A stretch of DNA of 64,000 bases from Variovorax beijingensis (GCF_007828835.1 NZ_VIVL01000009.1:124001-188000), one strand, 5' to 3'. Shown: positions 44,188 to 53,078, counted from the first letter of the stretch. Numbers and translations are program-made. Notes: generated by a model not told the origin, from the letters alone.

Positions 44188-44936
44188 CCACGGCCGCATT
44201 CGCCCCACCATTCATCCGGCCCGCCGAGCTGCAGGCCGCGCTGCGCGAGCAAGGCTATGCCGTGTTGAGCCCGCAAGGCGTGAGCGACTGGCTGGGCGTG
44301 CCGCTTGCGCAGCTCGAGGCGCTGCATGCCGACTGGAACGATCTCCCGCCGGATGAATACCTGAAGGACGGCGGGCGCTATCGCACGCGGCGCCACGCCT
44401 GCTTCACGGTCGAAGGCGATTCGGTCGCGCAGGCGCCGCACCGCGCGCACTGGCAGCCGGTCGAATACAACGCGCTGCATGGCGGCATGCAGCGATGGTT
44501 CGCGCCCATGCATGAAGCCACCGTGGCGCAGCCGGCCTGGCAGCGCCTGCTGCAGCGCCTGGGCGAAGCCGCGAGCGGCATGCGCGGCGCAGCGGCGGCG
44601 CAGCCCTGGTTCGTCGAGGCGCACCAGTTCCGCATCGACACCGCGGGCGGCATCGGACGGCCCACGCCCGAAGGCGCGCACCGCGATGGCGTCGACCTGG
44701 TGGCGGTGGCACTGGTCGGGCGCAGCGGCATCAAGGGCGGTGAAACGCGCGTGTTCGAAGCCAGCGGCCGCCGCGGCGAGCGCTTCACCATGACCGAGCC
44801 CTGGACGCTGCTCCTGCTCGACGACGCGCGCGTAATCCACGAGTCCACGCCGATCCAGCCGCTCGAGGAGGGCGGCGCAGGCTGGCGCGACACGCTGGTC
44901 GTCACCTGCCGCGCCGGAGGTTTCCAGGGGGATTGA
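44184..44936 (+). CDS. 2-oxoglutarate/Fe(II) dioxygenase of the free-amino-acid type
   Basis: Protein of 250 residues resembling the 2OG-Fe dioxygenase family of bacterial L-isoleucine dioxygenase (PF10014-like). Iron triad: His166 and Asp168 (EGAHRDGVD) and His219 (ARVIHESTP); Arg235 (WRDTLVV) would bind the 2OG carboxylate. It starts at GTG in the GTGA overlap with DUF427. Known relatives hydroxylate free amino acids. Placement downstream of egtBD suggests a histidine-derived substrate, but a hairpin separates them, so this is speculative. Confidence 0.82.
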   Translation: MTTAAFAPPFIRPAELQAALREQGYAVLSPQGVSDWLGVPLAQLEALHADWNDLPPDEYLKDGGRYRTRRHACFTVEGDSVAQAPHRAHWQPVEYNALHGGMQRWFAPMHEATVAQPAWQRLLQRLGEAASGMRGAAAAQPWFVEAHQFRIDTAGGIGRPTPEGAHRDGVDLVAVALVGRSGIKGGETRVFEASGRRGERFTMTEPWTLLLLDDARVIHESTPIQPLEEGGAGWRDTLVVTCRAGGFQGD

Positions 44937-45043
44937 TCCCGCTGGCTTGAGTCCTACAGCCATCGCCCGGCGCAGAGGTTAAATTCGGGGCCCGGCCCGG
45001 TTGCGAGCCGCGCCTGTCCGCGAACGAAAAAGTGAGGTCCGCC

Positions 45044-45487
45044 ATGTTCAATCACATCCTGGTTCCGATCGACGGCTCCGAAACTTCCATGCTCGCGGTC
45101 AGCAAGGCCAGCGGCCTGGCGCTGGCGTTCGGAAGCCGCATCACGCTGATCCACGTGATCGACAACTATCCCTTCATCGGCGTGGGTGCGGACTATGCGC
45201 TGGGCCAGAACGAATACCTGGCCGCAGCCACCGCGAGCGCGAATGCGGCGCTCGCGCGCGGCGTGGCGGCGCTCGCCGCCGAAGGCCTGCACAGCGACCA
45301 GCGCGTGATCGACGGCCACGTGGTGCACGAAGGCATCGTCGACACCGCCATCGCCATCGCGGCTGACCTGATCGTGATGGGCTCGCACGGGCGCAGCGGC
45401 ATCGAGAAGCTGCTGCTGGGCAGCGTCACGCAGCGCGTGCTGCAGGACGCGCCGATGCCGGTGCTCGTGGTCAAGGGCGGGCTGTAG
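45044..45487 (+). CDS. Universal stress protein UspA family
   Basis: USP-fold protein of 147 residues. The ATP-binding-type motif GSHGRSGIEKLLLGSVTQRV (G-x2-G-x9-G-S/T) is complete, and HILVPIDGSETSMLAVSKAS is the N-terminal strand. GTGAGG precedes the ATG. Its 3' end overlaps the convergent pseudouridine synthase gene by 17 bases. Confidence 0.93.
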   Translation: MFNHILVPIDGSETSMLAVSKASGLALAFGSRITLIHVIDNYPFIGVGADYALGQNEYLAAATASANAALARGVAALAAEGLHSDQRVIDGHVVHEGIVDTAIAIAADLIVMGSHGRSGIEKLLLGSVTQRVLQDAPMPVLVVKGGL

Positions 45488-46148
45488 GAAAAGAGGCGCC
45501 GAAGAAGTCCGGCGGGCTCTGCAGGCACAAGGCCTGCTGCGTGACCGGATGCACGAAGCCCAGCTCGCTGGCGTGCAACAGCAGGCGCGGCGCACGCGCC
45601 TGGACGTCGGCATTGCCGTAGAGCGCATCCCCCAGGATCGGATGGCCGATCGACAGCAGGTGCACGCGCAATTGATGCGAGCGCCCCGTGAGCGGCTCCA
45701 GCAGCAGGTGCGTGGCCTCGGTCTTTCCATCCGGCGCTGAAGACGAAGACAGCGCACGCCAGCGCGTGAGGCTGGGCTTGCCGGCCGGGTCCACCTTCTG
45801 CAGCGGACGGTTGGGCCAGTCGGCCATCAGCGGCGCATCGATGACCGACCATTCCTCCTGCACCGGCAGCGCGCCGTCCACGATGGCCTCGTAGCGCTTG
45901 TGCACGCGGCGCTCGGCAAAGGCGTCACCGAGCGCCCGCTGCATGGCGGCGCCGCGCGCCATCAGCACCAGGCCGCTGGTCGCCATGTCGAGCCGGTGCA
46001 CGACCAGCGCGTCGGGCCAGCGCCGCATGGCGCGCGCGCTCAGGCAGTCCTGCTTGTCTTCGCCGCGCCCGGGCACGCAGAGCAGGCCGGCGGGCTTGTT
46101 CAGCACCAGCAGGTGGGCGTCTTCGTGGATGAGGTCGATGTCCGGCAT
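45471..46148 (-). CDS. RluA-family pseudouridine synthase
   Basis: Isomerises uridine to pseudouridine in rRNA or tRNA; 225 residues. Catalytic Asp54 lies in VVHRLDMATSGLVL; LVLNKPAGLLCVPGRG is the N-terminal family motif and LLEPLTGRSHQLRVHLLSIG the C-terminal one. No S4 RNA-binding domain, so a short RluA/TruC-like member. An ATG 21 codons upstream exists but adds residues without homology. Confidence 0.9.
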   Translation of the reverse strand: MPDIDLIHEDAHLLVLNKPAGLLCVPGRGEDKQDCLSARAMRRWPDALVVHRLDMATSGLVLMARGAAMQRALGDAFAERRVHKRYEAIVDGALPVQEEWSVIDAPLMADWPNRPLQKVDPAGKPSLTRWRALSSSSAPDGKTEATHLLLEPLTGRSHQLRVHLLSIGHPILGDALYGNADVQARAPRLLLHASELGFVHPVTQQALCLQSPPDFFGASFPTARP

Positions 46149-46246
46149 AGGTAGACGGGAGTGTAGGGAGCAGAGCCCGCGTTCACTGCTGCACCTTGGC
46201 GCTGCGCTCATGCGAAGCTCATGAAGCCTCGGCTATCCTCGAGCAG

Positions 46247-47515
46247 ATGTCCGGCCCTGCCTCCCCCGTTCCCGCTCCCGTTTCCCCGGGCTTCACCGAA
46301 CTCCGGCGCGAGCGCGCGTTCATGCAGATGTGGGTGGCGCGGCTGTTCGGCACGGCGGCCTCGCAAATGCTGCTGGTGGCCATCGGCTGGCACATGTACG
46401 AGCTCACCGGCAGCGCCTGGGACCTCGGGCTCGTGGGCCTCTACCAGTTCGTGCCTGCCTTGCTGCTCGCGCTGCTGGCCGGCCATGTGGTCGACCGCCA
46501 CCATCGCGGCCGCATCGTGGCGGCCTGTTTTGCGGTGCAGGGGCTGGTGGCGCTGGTGCTGCTGCTCGCGGTGGTGCAGCGCTTCGACACGCGCGGCCTG
46601 CTGCTGGGGCTGTCGCTGGTGCTGGGCGCGGTGCGGGCCTTCCAGATGCCGGCGCAGCAGGCGCTGACGCCATTGCTGGTGCCGCCCGCCATGCTGCCGC
46701 GCGCCATGGCTTTCAGTTCGGCCGGCATGCAGGGCGCGATCATCGGCGGGCCGGCGCTCGGCGGCCTGCTGTTCGTGGCCGGCATGGCGGTGGTGTATGG
46801 CGCCAGCGTGCTGTGCTTCGCGGTGGCCTGCGCGCTGGTGCTGCGGCTGCGCTATGCCTACACGCCGGCCGCGCGCGAGCCGGTCACGCTGGCCACGGTG
46901 TTCGCGGGCGTCGATTTCATCTGGAAGCGCAAGCCGGTGCTCGGCGCCGTCTCGCTCGATCTTTTCGCGGTGCTGCTGGGCGGCGCGGTGGCGCTGCTGC
47001 CGATCTACGCCAAGGACATCCTGCACACGGGGCCCTGGGGGCTCGGCCTGCTGCGCGGTGCGCCGGCCGTGGGCGCGCTGGCGATGTCGATCGCCCTCAC
47101 GCGCCGGCCCATCGAGCGCAACATCGGCCGCACGCTGCTGATGGCCGTCGGGCTCTTCGGGCTCTGCATGGTGGTGTTCGGCATTTCGCGCAGCTTCATC
47201 GTTTCCCTGGTTGCGCTGGCGGTGTCCGGCGGGGCCGACATGGTCAACGTGGTAATCCGCCAGACCCTGGTCCAGCTCGAGACGCCCGATGCGATGCGCG
47301 GGCGGGTGAGCGCGGTCAATTCGATCTTCATCGGCGCGAGCAACCAGCTGGGCGAATTCGAGTCGGGCGCCACGGCGGCGCTGCTCGGCCCGGTGGGCTC
47401 GGTGGTGGTGGGCGGCGTCGGAACCATGATGGTGGCGCTGGGCTGGTTCAAGCTGTTTCCATCGCTGGCGCAGCGGGACCGGCTGGTGGTCGCGATGCCC
47501 GCGGCGGCCAAGTAG
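46247..47515 (+). CDS. MFS transporter (EntS/MFS_3 type)
   Basis: Facilitator of 422 residues. WVARLFGTAASQMLLVAIGW and LLAGHVVDRHHRGRIVA (motif A) match the MFS_3 group that includes enterobactin exporter EntS. RQTLVQLETPDAMRGRVSAV near residue 345 is also group-specific. Likely exporter; substrate unknown. It ends 18 bases before the convergent ferredoxin gene. Confidence 0.9.
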   Translation: MSGPASPVPAPVSPGFTELRRERAFMQMWVARLFGTAASQMLLVAIGWHMYELTGSAWDLGLVGLYQFVPALLLALLAGHVVDRHHRGRIVAACFAVQGLVALVLLLAVVQRFDTRGLLLGLSLVLGAVRAFQMPAQQALTPLLVPPAMLPRAMAFSSAGMQGAIIGGPALGGLLFVAGMAVVYGASVLCFAVACALVLRLRYAYTPAAREPVTLATVFAGVDFIWKRKPVLGAVSLDLFAVLLGGAVALLPIYAKDILHTGPWGLGLLRGAPAVGALAMSIALTRRPIERNIGRTLLMAVGLFGLCMVVFGISRSFIVSLVALAVSGGADMVNVVIRQTLVQLETPDAMRGRVSAVNSIFIGASNQLGEFESGATAALLGPVGSVVVGGVGTMMVALGWFKLFPSLAQRDRLVVAMPAAAK

Positions 47516-47533
47516 AGCGCCGCGCCGCGGCGG

Positions 47534-47815
47534 TCAGAAGACCGAAAACGCCAGGGGCGCATCGATCGTGAGGTCGCTCTGCGCCTCGGCCACGCAGGGC
47601 AGGATCCAGCCCTCGGCCTTTTCCTCGGCGCTCAGGCCGGGCCATTCGATGATGTGGCGGATGGATCCCGACACCAGCTGGCAGATGCAGGTGCGGCAGG
47701 TGCCGTTGCGGCAGGAGCTCGGCATCTCGATGCCGGCCGCCTCGGCCGATTTCAGCAGCGTGGTGCCGGCCTCGGCGTCGAAGCCGAGGCCCGACGGTTC
47801 GAGCCGGACCCTCAT
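47534..47815 (-). CDS. 2Fe-2S ferredoxin (chloroplast/plant type)
   Basis: Electron carrier of 93 residues. Cysteine ligands in SSCRNGTCRTCICQ plus the distant LPCVAEA give C-x4-C-x2-C-xn-C, the plant-type motif. Its ATG overlaps the stop of the VF530 gene by ATGA, so it is the last gene of a three-gene operon. The partner reductase is not here. Confidence 0.92.
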   Translation of the reverse strand: MRVRLEPSGLGFDAEAGTTLLKSAEAAGIEMPSSCRNGTCRTCICQLVSGSIRHIIEWPGLSAEEKAEGWILPCVAEAQSDLTIDAPLAFSVF

Positions 47816-48126
47816 CGCTGCGGAGGCTGTGGTTGCTGCTGCTGCGGCTGCTGCTGCTCGCGGCGCTGTTCGCGCAGCATGAAGAGATAGAGGCTTTCGA
47901 CCTTCTCGCGCGCCCATGGCGTCTTGCGCAGGAACTTGAGGCTGGAGCCCACGCTCGGGTCGATGGCGAAGCAGCGGATCGGAACGAGTTCGCCGAGCCG
48001 CTCCCAGCCGTAGTGATCGGCCAGCGCCGTGACGATGGCCTCGAGCGTGAGCCCGTGCAGCGGGTTGCGGGGCTGGGCCGGCTTGGCGGGCGCCGGGGCC
48101 GGCCCGGCGGGGGCCTCGTCGGTCAC
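47812..48126 (-). CDS. VF530-family (DUF2132) DNA-binding-like protein
   Basis: Small protein of 104 residues. NPLHGLTLEAIVTALADHYG, LVPIRCFAIDPSVGSSLKFL and TPWAREKVESLYLFML are the family core; a Gln/Pro-rich tail (QQQPQPPQR type) follows. The start is GTG, overlapping the stop of the preceding small gene (GTGA). VF530 from Vibrio fischeri has a known structure with a putative DNA-binding helix pair; function is not established. Confidence 0.88.
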   Translation of the reverse strand: MTDEAPAGPAPAPAKPAQPRNPLHGLTLEAIVTALADHYGWERLGELVPIRCFAIDPSVGSSLKFLRKTPWAREKVESLYLFMLREQRREQQQPQQQQPQPPQR

Positions 48127-48272
48127 TTGTTCTTGAGCTTGCCGCGCGGGATCACCGCCGTGGTGATCGTGCGCACGGGTTCGATGCCGCCGGTGCCCAC
48201 CGGCTTGGGCGGCGAAGTGTCCTTCTTCGGTTTCTTGGCTTCCTTGTTTGCGCGCTGTTGACCCTTGGCCAT
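48123..48272 (-). CDS. Small basic protein, 49 residues
   Basis: Short gene starting MAKGQQRANKEAKKPKKD, with a Lys-rich first half, then PPKPVGTGGIEPVRTITT and ending AVIPRGKLKNK. The stop overlaps the GTG of the VF530 gene and an AGGAGTCGAT ribosome-binding region precedes the ATG. It is highly charged, soluble, and probably nucleic-acid- or ribosome-associated; the N-terminus recalls other short Lys-rich Burkholderiales proteins. Easy to miss because of its size. Confidence 0.78.
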   Translation of the reverse strand: MAKGQQRANKEAKKPKKDTSPPKPVGTGGIEPVRTITTAVIPRGKLKNK

Positions 48273-48365
48273 ATCGACTCCTTTTGATGCTGCGTATGCG
48301 GCGTAGTAGCGGGCAGTTTAGCGGTGCGGCGACAATACGCAGTTCCTTTTGATTTCCCCGCATCC

Positions 48366-48884
48366 ATGTCAGATCACGAAGTTCGCCCCGCCACCATGCG
48401 CGACGCCAAGGCCGTCGCCGAAGTCCATGCCCTGGCCGCCAAGGCTGCCTACGAAGGCATCCTGCCCGAAGAAGAGCTGCGCGTGCTGGCGCCCACCTCG
48501 CGCGAAGCCAAATGGCGCGAAGCCATCGAGTTCAGCGAGCCGCAGGTGCAGGTGGCGGTGCAGGACGGAGAAATCGTCGGCTTTGTCGGCTTCGACCGCT
48601 CGCGCGATCCCAAGACACCGTCCACCACGGGCGAGATCTGGGCCCTGTACGTCAAGCCCGAGCATTGGGGCCAGGGCATCGGCGTCGCCCTCTGGGACGC
48701 CGCGCGCGAAGGCCTCGAGGAAGAGGGCTGCACCACGGTCACGGCCTGGGTGCCCATCCGCAATGACCGCGCCATGCGCTTCTTCGAACTCGCCGGCTTC
48801 AAGCGCGAAATGAAGACCGCCAAGACCACCGCGCTGGGCACCGTGCGGGTCGAAGAGATCCGCCTCAAGCGCAGCGTCGCCTGA
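48366..48884 (+). CDS. GNAT N-acetyltransferase
   Basis: Acetyl-CoA-dependent transferase of 172 residues: VRPATMRDAKAVAEVHALAA at the start, EIWALYVKPEHWGQGIGVAL (strand 4 and the Q/R-x-x-G-x-G/A pyrophosphate loop) and RAMRFFELAGFKRE at the end. Substrate unknown. Divergent from the small-protein operon. Confidence 0.92.
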   Translation: MSDHEVRPATMRDAKAVAEVHALAAKAAYEGILPEEELRVLAPTSREAKWREAIEFSEPQVQVAVQDGEIVGFVGFDRSRDPKTPSTTGEIWALYVKPEHWGQGIGVALWDAAREGLEEEGCTTVTAWVPIRNDRAMRFFELAGFKREMKTAKTTALGTVRVEEIRLKRSVA

Positions 48885-48984
48885 AGCCTGACGCCCGACG
48901 GCCGCCCGCGTACGGGTATTGCCGGCGCGCGCCGCGGTTGCGGCTAAGCTCGCCGCTTCTTTTTTCCCCACACCGACCCTTGCC

Positions 48985-49893
48985 ATGGCCACCAGCCTGC
49001 TTCTGCTGCTCGACGACATCGCCACCGTCCTGGACGACGTCTCGGTCCTCACCAAGGTGGCCGCCAAGAAGACGGCCGGCGTGCTCGGCGACGACCTTGC
49101 GCTCAATGCGCAGCAGGTCTCGGGCGTCAAGGCCGACCGCGAGCTGCCGGTGGTCTGGGCGGTGTGCAAGGGCTCGTTCGTCAACAAGCTCATCCTGGTG
49201 CCCGCGGCGTTGGCCATCGGCACCTGGCTGCCCTGGCTGGTCACGCCGCTGCTGATGGTGGGCGGTGCCTTTCTTTGCTTCGAGGGTTTCGAGAAGCTCG
49301 CCCACAAGTTCCTGCACAAGCAGGAGCACGAGGCCGACACCGCGCGCCATGAGCGCGCCGTGGCCGACGAGGCCGTCGACGTGGTGGCGGCCGAGAAGGA
49401 CAAGATCAAGGGCGCGGTGCGCACCGACTTCATTCTGTCGGCCGAGATCATCGCCATCACGCTGGGCACCGTGCAGGGCCAATCCTTTGTCACGCAGCTC
49501 ACCGTGCTTGCGGGCATTGCGCTGGTCATGACCATCGGCGTCTACGGCCTGGTGGCCGGCATCGTGAAGCTCGACGACGCGGGCCTCTACCTGAGCCGGC
49601 AGGCGGGCAAGGCCGCGCAGGCCCTGGGCCGCGGCATTCTCGCGGCCGCGCCCTGGCTCATGAAGGCGCTGTCGGTGGCCGGCACCGCGGCCATGTTCCT
49701 GGTGGGCGGCGGCATCCTGGTGCACGGCGTGCCGGCCCTCGGCCATGCCGTGGAAGACTGGGCCAAGGCCACCGGCGGCGTGTTCGGCGCGCTCGGGTCG
49801 ATGGGGGTGAATGCGGGCATCGGCATCGTGGCGGGCGCCATCGTGCTGGCGTGCGTGGAACTCGCCGGCAAGCTGCGCGGCAAGAAGGGCTGA
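48985..49893 (+). CDS. DUF808 membrane protein (YedI-like)
   Basis: Inner-membrane protein of 302 residues with about five or six helices. MATSLLLLLDDIATVLDDVS and AAKKTAGVLGDDLALNAQQV are hallmark N-terminal blocks; FEKLAHKFLH and the loop of charged residues at 120-150 are cytoplasmic. Role not established for the family. Single gene. Confidence 0.9.
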   Translation: MATSLLLLLDDIATVLDDVSVLTKVAAKKTAGVLGDDLALNAQQVSGVKADRELPVVWAVCKGSFVNKLILVPAALAIGTWLPWLVTPLLMVGGAFLCFEGFEKLAHKFLHKQEHEADTARHERAVADEAVDVVAAEKDKIKGAVRTDFILSAEIIAITLGTVQGQSFVTQLTVLAGIALVMTIGVYGLVAGIVKLDDAGLYLSRQAGKAAQALGRGILAAAPWLMKALSVAGTAAMFLVGGGILVHGVPALGHAVEDWAKATGGVFGALGSMGVNAGIGIVAGAIVLACVELAGKLRGKKG

Positions 49894-49927
49894 GCCCCGC
49901 CGGCTGCAGGGCCGGCCCATTGCCGCT

Positions 49928-50131
49928 CTATTTGCCGCGCTGGAACAGCCCGACCGCCACCAGCGCCACGCCCAGCACCAGCGCGAACCAGCCGACCAGG
50001 TACGCACCGGCCACCATCTCGAACCAGCGCGTGCCCTGCAGGAAGCGCGGCGCCAGCAGGACGGCGGCGCCGATCACGAGGCAGAGAATGCCGCGCTCGA
50101 GCGTGCGGAGTTGTCGTTTGGGTTGCGCCAT
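49928..50131 (-). CDS. Small membrane protein, 67 residues
   Basis: Two hydrophobic helices (ILCLVIGAAVLLAPRFL and VAGAYLVGWFALVLGVALVAVGLF) joined by GTRWFEM, with a basic N-terminus MAQPKRQLR. Comparable to small proteins of unknown role in Burkholderiales. It lies 30 bases downstream of the beta-propeller gene in the same direction and could be read with it. Confidence 0.7.
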   Translation of the reverse strand: MAQPKRQLRTLERGILCLVIGAAVLLAPRFLQGTRWFEMVAGAYLVGWFALVLGVALVAVGLFQRGK

Positions 50132-50161
50132 GGCTTCTTCGCTTGGGGATGGTGGGTTGCG

Positions 50162-51349
50162 TCAGTGCGACATTGTCCCGCGCATTGCGGCCGGATGGCC
50201 CTGCAGCGGGAACGACTTGCCCGTGGGCACCAGCGTGTCGCCGTCCACGCGCAGGATCGTGATGTCCTGGTCGATGAAGTTGCCCACGTAGAGGTACTTG
50301 CCGTCGGCGCTCCACACGGCGCCTTCGGGCAGGCCGCGCACCACCACCTCGTTGGCGCGCGTGACCTTCTTGCCATCGATCTTCAGCAGCACCACCGAGC
50401 CGTTGCGGTTGTAGAAGTAGGCGTTCTTCGCCGAGTTGCTGCCGCGCAGGATCACGACCACCGCATGCTTGCCGGTCGGGCTCACGGCCAGGCCCTCGGG
50501 CCCGTCGCCGACCACCACCTTGTCGACCACGCGCGGCGGCGCCGCTTCGAGGTCGATCACGCTGACCGTGTCGACCTGCCCGTCGGAGGCGCCCGAGCTG
50601 CCGTTGTCGGCCGTGAGCGCGAGCTTGCCGTCGGGCGTCACGTCGACGTTGTAGGGCCAGAGGCCGGCCGCGAGGTCGACCTTGTTGTAGCTGACCTTCT
50701 CGCCGTTCACCTCGAGCAGCGCGATCTTGTGGCTGGTGAACTTGGCCGCCAGCGCGCGCTTGCCGTCGGGCGTGAAGCGCACGTGCGCCACCGAATCGCC
50801 CATGGCGACGGTGTCGATCAGCGTCACCTGCTTGCCCGCGATGCGCAGCACGCTGACCGAGTTGTCGGCGCGGTTGGCCACCAGCGCGAGGTTGCCGGCG
50901 CGGTTGATCGACAGGCCCGAGGGCTGCTTGCCCACGGTGAGCGTGTCGAGCAGCCTGGGCGGGGTGGTGCTCAGGTCGAGCACGAAGAGGCGGTTGTCAG
51001 GCACCTGCCTGCGGATGCCGTTCTCTTCCACCACGTTGAGCGAATTGGCCACCAGCGCCAGCGTTTCGCCGGGGGTGATCGCGAGGTTGACGGGCGGGCC
51101 GGCGATGGTGTTGTCCAGCTGCAGGCTGCCGACCAGCCTGGGCGCCAGCGGATCGGTGCCGATGTCCAGCACCTGCACCGTGTCGCGCCCCATCGGCGCG
51201 AGGATCACGGCGCCGGCGTCGCTCCACGACTGCTTCTCGTCGTTGGCCACCAGCATCAGCTGGCGCTGGGGCACGGTGGGGGTCAGGTTCGTGCAGCCCG
51301 TGAGGGCGGCCAGGGCAAGCGCGGCCAGTCCGGCTGGATGGAATTTCAT
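50162..51349 (-). CDS. YncE-like seven-bladed beta-propeller lipoprotein
   Basis: Lipoprotein of 395 residues with a lipobox (LAALTGC) and seven-bladed propeller repeats of the kind LALVANRADNSVSVLRIAGK, LALTADNGSSG and LYVGNFIDQDITILRVDG. The repeated V-A-N-x-x-x-N-S-V-S-V pattern is that of YncE/lactonase-like propellers. Possibly surface or periplasmic binding; no catalytic residues identified. Confidence 0.85.
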   Translation of the reverse strand: MKFHPAGLAALALAALTGCTNLTPTVPQRQLMLVANDEKQSWSDAGAVILAPMGRDTVQVLDIGTDPLAPRLVGSLQLDNTIAGPPVNLAITPGETLALVANSLNVVEENGIRRQVPDNRLFVLDLSTTPPRLLDTLTVGKQPSGLSINRAGNLALVANRADNSVSVLRIAGKQVTLIDTVAMGDSVAHVRFTPDGKRALAAKFTSHKIALLEVNGEKVSYNKVDLAAGLWPYNVDVTPDGKLALTADNGSSGASDGQVDTVSVIDLEAAPPRVVDKVVVGDGPEGLAVSPTGKHAVVVILRGSNSAKNAYFYNRNGSVVLLKIDGKKVTRANEVVVRGLPEGAVWSADGKYLYVGNFIDQDITILRVDGDTLVPTGKSFPLQGHPAAMRGTMSH

Positions 51350-51450
51350 GAGGCGGTCTCCGTGTTGTAGGTCTTTGTGCGGCGGGCCGCAGGCGCCCGC
51401 AGCGCATGGTAGCGGCACAATCGATCGATCCACCATCGAGAGCGGCACGC

Positions 51451-51723
51451 ATGACCATCGAGATCTCCAAGGAAGCCCGCCAGCAGGCGATCGCGTCGAT
51501 CGAGCGCTACTTCAACGAGAACATGGAAGAAAAGATCGGCAACATCGCGGCCGGCGCGCTGCTCGGCTTCTTTCTTGAAGAGGTCGGCCCCATCGTCTAC
51601 AACAAGGCCGTGGCCGACGTGCAGGAGCGGCTGCAGTCGCGCATCTCGGAGGTCGATCTCGAAGTGCACGAGGACGAGTTCCAGTACTGGCGCAAGTTCG
51701 AACGGCAGAAAAAGAGCCGGTAG
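51451..51723 (+). CDS. DUF2164 protein
   Basis: Short protein of 90 residues: ISKEARQQAIASIERYFNEN and GNIAAGALLGFFLEEVGPIV are DUF2164 blocks. Helical, soluble, function unknown. Followed 73 bases later by the secreted 141-residue gene. Confidence 0.9.
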   Translation: MTIEISKEARQQAIASIERYFNENMEEKIGNIAAGALLGFFLEEVGPIVYNKAVADVQERLQSRISEVDLEVHEDEFQYWRKFERQKKSR

Positions 51724-51796
51724 CCTGCGCCGGGCGTCGTGCGCACGCATCGTCCGGCGTTCAAAGATGCTTCCAAACGTTGCAGAATCCCAAGCC

Positions 51797-52222
51797 ATGC
51801 AACCACACCGTCCCATTTCGCGTTTTGCGCCTTCTTCGCTGCTGCGCACCCTTGCCGCCTTGCCGCTCGTCCTGGCCGCTTCCCTCGCGGCTGCCCAGCA
51901 GGACCCGGCGTCGTTCCCGCTGGATTCGGTCGGCTACCTGAACGAGGAGCTGCCGCGCATGGAGGCTGCCATCGCCGCCAGGGACCGCAGCTTCTTCCAC
52001 GGCGCGATGGCCCGCACGGTGGAGTTCTCGGAGCGCTGGGGCTTCAAGGCGCAGGCCAATCCCGACCTGGCCAAGTACCCGATGTGCACCGAGGCGGTGA
52101 TGGACTACGTGGTCGTCGGCATGTGCAGGCTCAATCCCGCGAGCGACGGCTGCGAGCCCGGGCTGGCGCCGCGCTTCGAGGCGAATGTGCAGCGCTGCCG
52201 CGAGGTGGCGGCGCGAAAATAG
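51797..52222 (+). CDS. Hypothetical secreted protein, 141 residues
   Basis: A signal peptide (LAALPLVLAASLAAAQQ) precedes a helical domain. Four cysteines in the mature part (MCTEAV, MCRLNP, GCEPG, RCREV) could form two disulfides. FFHGAMARTVEFSERWGF is well patterned. No family recognised. ATG at MQPHRP chosen over an upstream ATG 11 codons before, which adds residues without signal-peptide character. Confidence 0.75.
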   Translation: MQPHRPISRFAPSSLLRTLAALPLVLAASLAAAQQDPASFPLDSVGYLNEELPRMEAAIAARDRSFFHGAMARTVEFSERWGFKAQANPDLAKYPMCTEAVMDYVVVGMCRLNPASDGCEPGLAPRFEANVQRCREVAARK

Positions 52223-52280
52223 GCGTCCCGTCCTTCGACGCCAAAGAAAGTCCCCGCAGGCGCTGCGGGGCGGAGACACC

Positions 52281-53078
52281 ATGGACTACTCCCGCTACCA
52301 GACCCTCGCCATCACGCGCCGCGGCGCCAACGGCGCGGTGCTCGACATCCAGATGCGCGCGGCCAACGGCAAGCTGCCCACGGCCGGCCACGACGGCCAT
52401 CGCGAACTGGCCGAGATCTGGCGCGACGTGGCGGCCGACGACACGGTGCGCTGCGCGGTGCTGAGGGGCGAGGGGCTGGGCTTCTCGGGCGGCGGCGACC
52501 TGGCCATGGTGCAGGACATGACCACCGACGACGCGGTGCGCCAGCGCGTCTGGAAAGAAGCCCGCGACCTGGTCTACAACATCATCAACTGCGACAAGCC
52601 CATCGTGAGCGCAATGCACGGCCCGGCCGTGGGCGCGGGCCTGGTGGCGGGGCTGCTGGCCGACATTTCCATCGCGAGCAAGGACGCGAAGATCGTCGAC
52701 GGCCACACGCGCCTGGGCGTGGCGGCGGGCGACCATGCGGCCATCGTCTGGCCGCTCCTGTGCGGCATGGCCAAGGCCAAGTACCACCTGCTGCTGTGCG
52801 AACCGGTGAGCGGGGAAGAGGCCGAGCGCATCGGCCTGGTGTCGCTCGCGGTGGACGAGGCCGATCTGCTGGCGCGTGCCTACGAAGTGGCCGACCGGCT
52901 CGCCGCCGGCAGCCAGAGCGCGATCCGCCTCACCAAGTACGCGCTCAACAACTGGCTGCGCCAGGCCGGGCCGACCTTCGACGCCTCGCTGGCGCTCGAG
53001 TTCATGGGCTTCGCGGGCGCCGACGTGCGCGAAGGCGTGGCTTCGCTGCGCGAGCGGCGCGCGCCGAACTTCGGCTGA
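52281..53078 (+). CDS. Enoyl-CoA hydratase/isomerase family protein
   Basis: Crotonase-fold enzyme of 265 residues. Oxyanion holes: GFSGGGDLAMVQDM and SAMHGPAVGAGLVAGLLADI; TRLGVAAGDHAAIVWPLLCG covers the active-site helix, where a Gly-Asp replaces the catalytic Glu pair of classical hydratases, so it may be an isomerase, hydrolase or decarboxylase. GGAGACACC abuts the ATG. Not in an operon with other beta-oxidation genes. Confidence 0.88.
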   Translation: MDYSRYQTLAITRRGANGAVLDIQMRAANGKLPTAGHDGHRELAEIWRDVAADDTVRCAVLRGEGLGFSGGGDLAMVQDMTTDDAVRQRVWKEARDLVYNIINCDKPIVSAMHGPAVGAGLVAGLLADISIASKDAKIVDGHTRLGVAAGDHAAIVWPLLCGMAKAKYHLLLCEPVSGEEAERIGLVSLAVDEADLLARAYEVADRLAAGSQSAIRLTKYALNNWLRQAGPTFDASLALEFMGFAGADVREGVASLRERRAPNFG

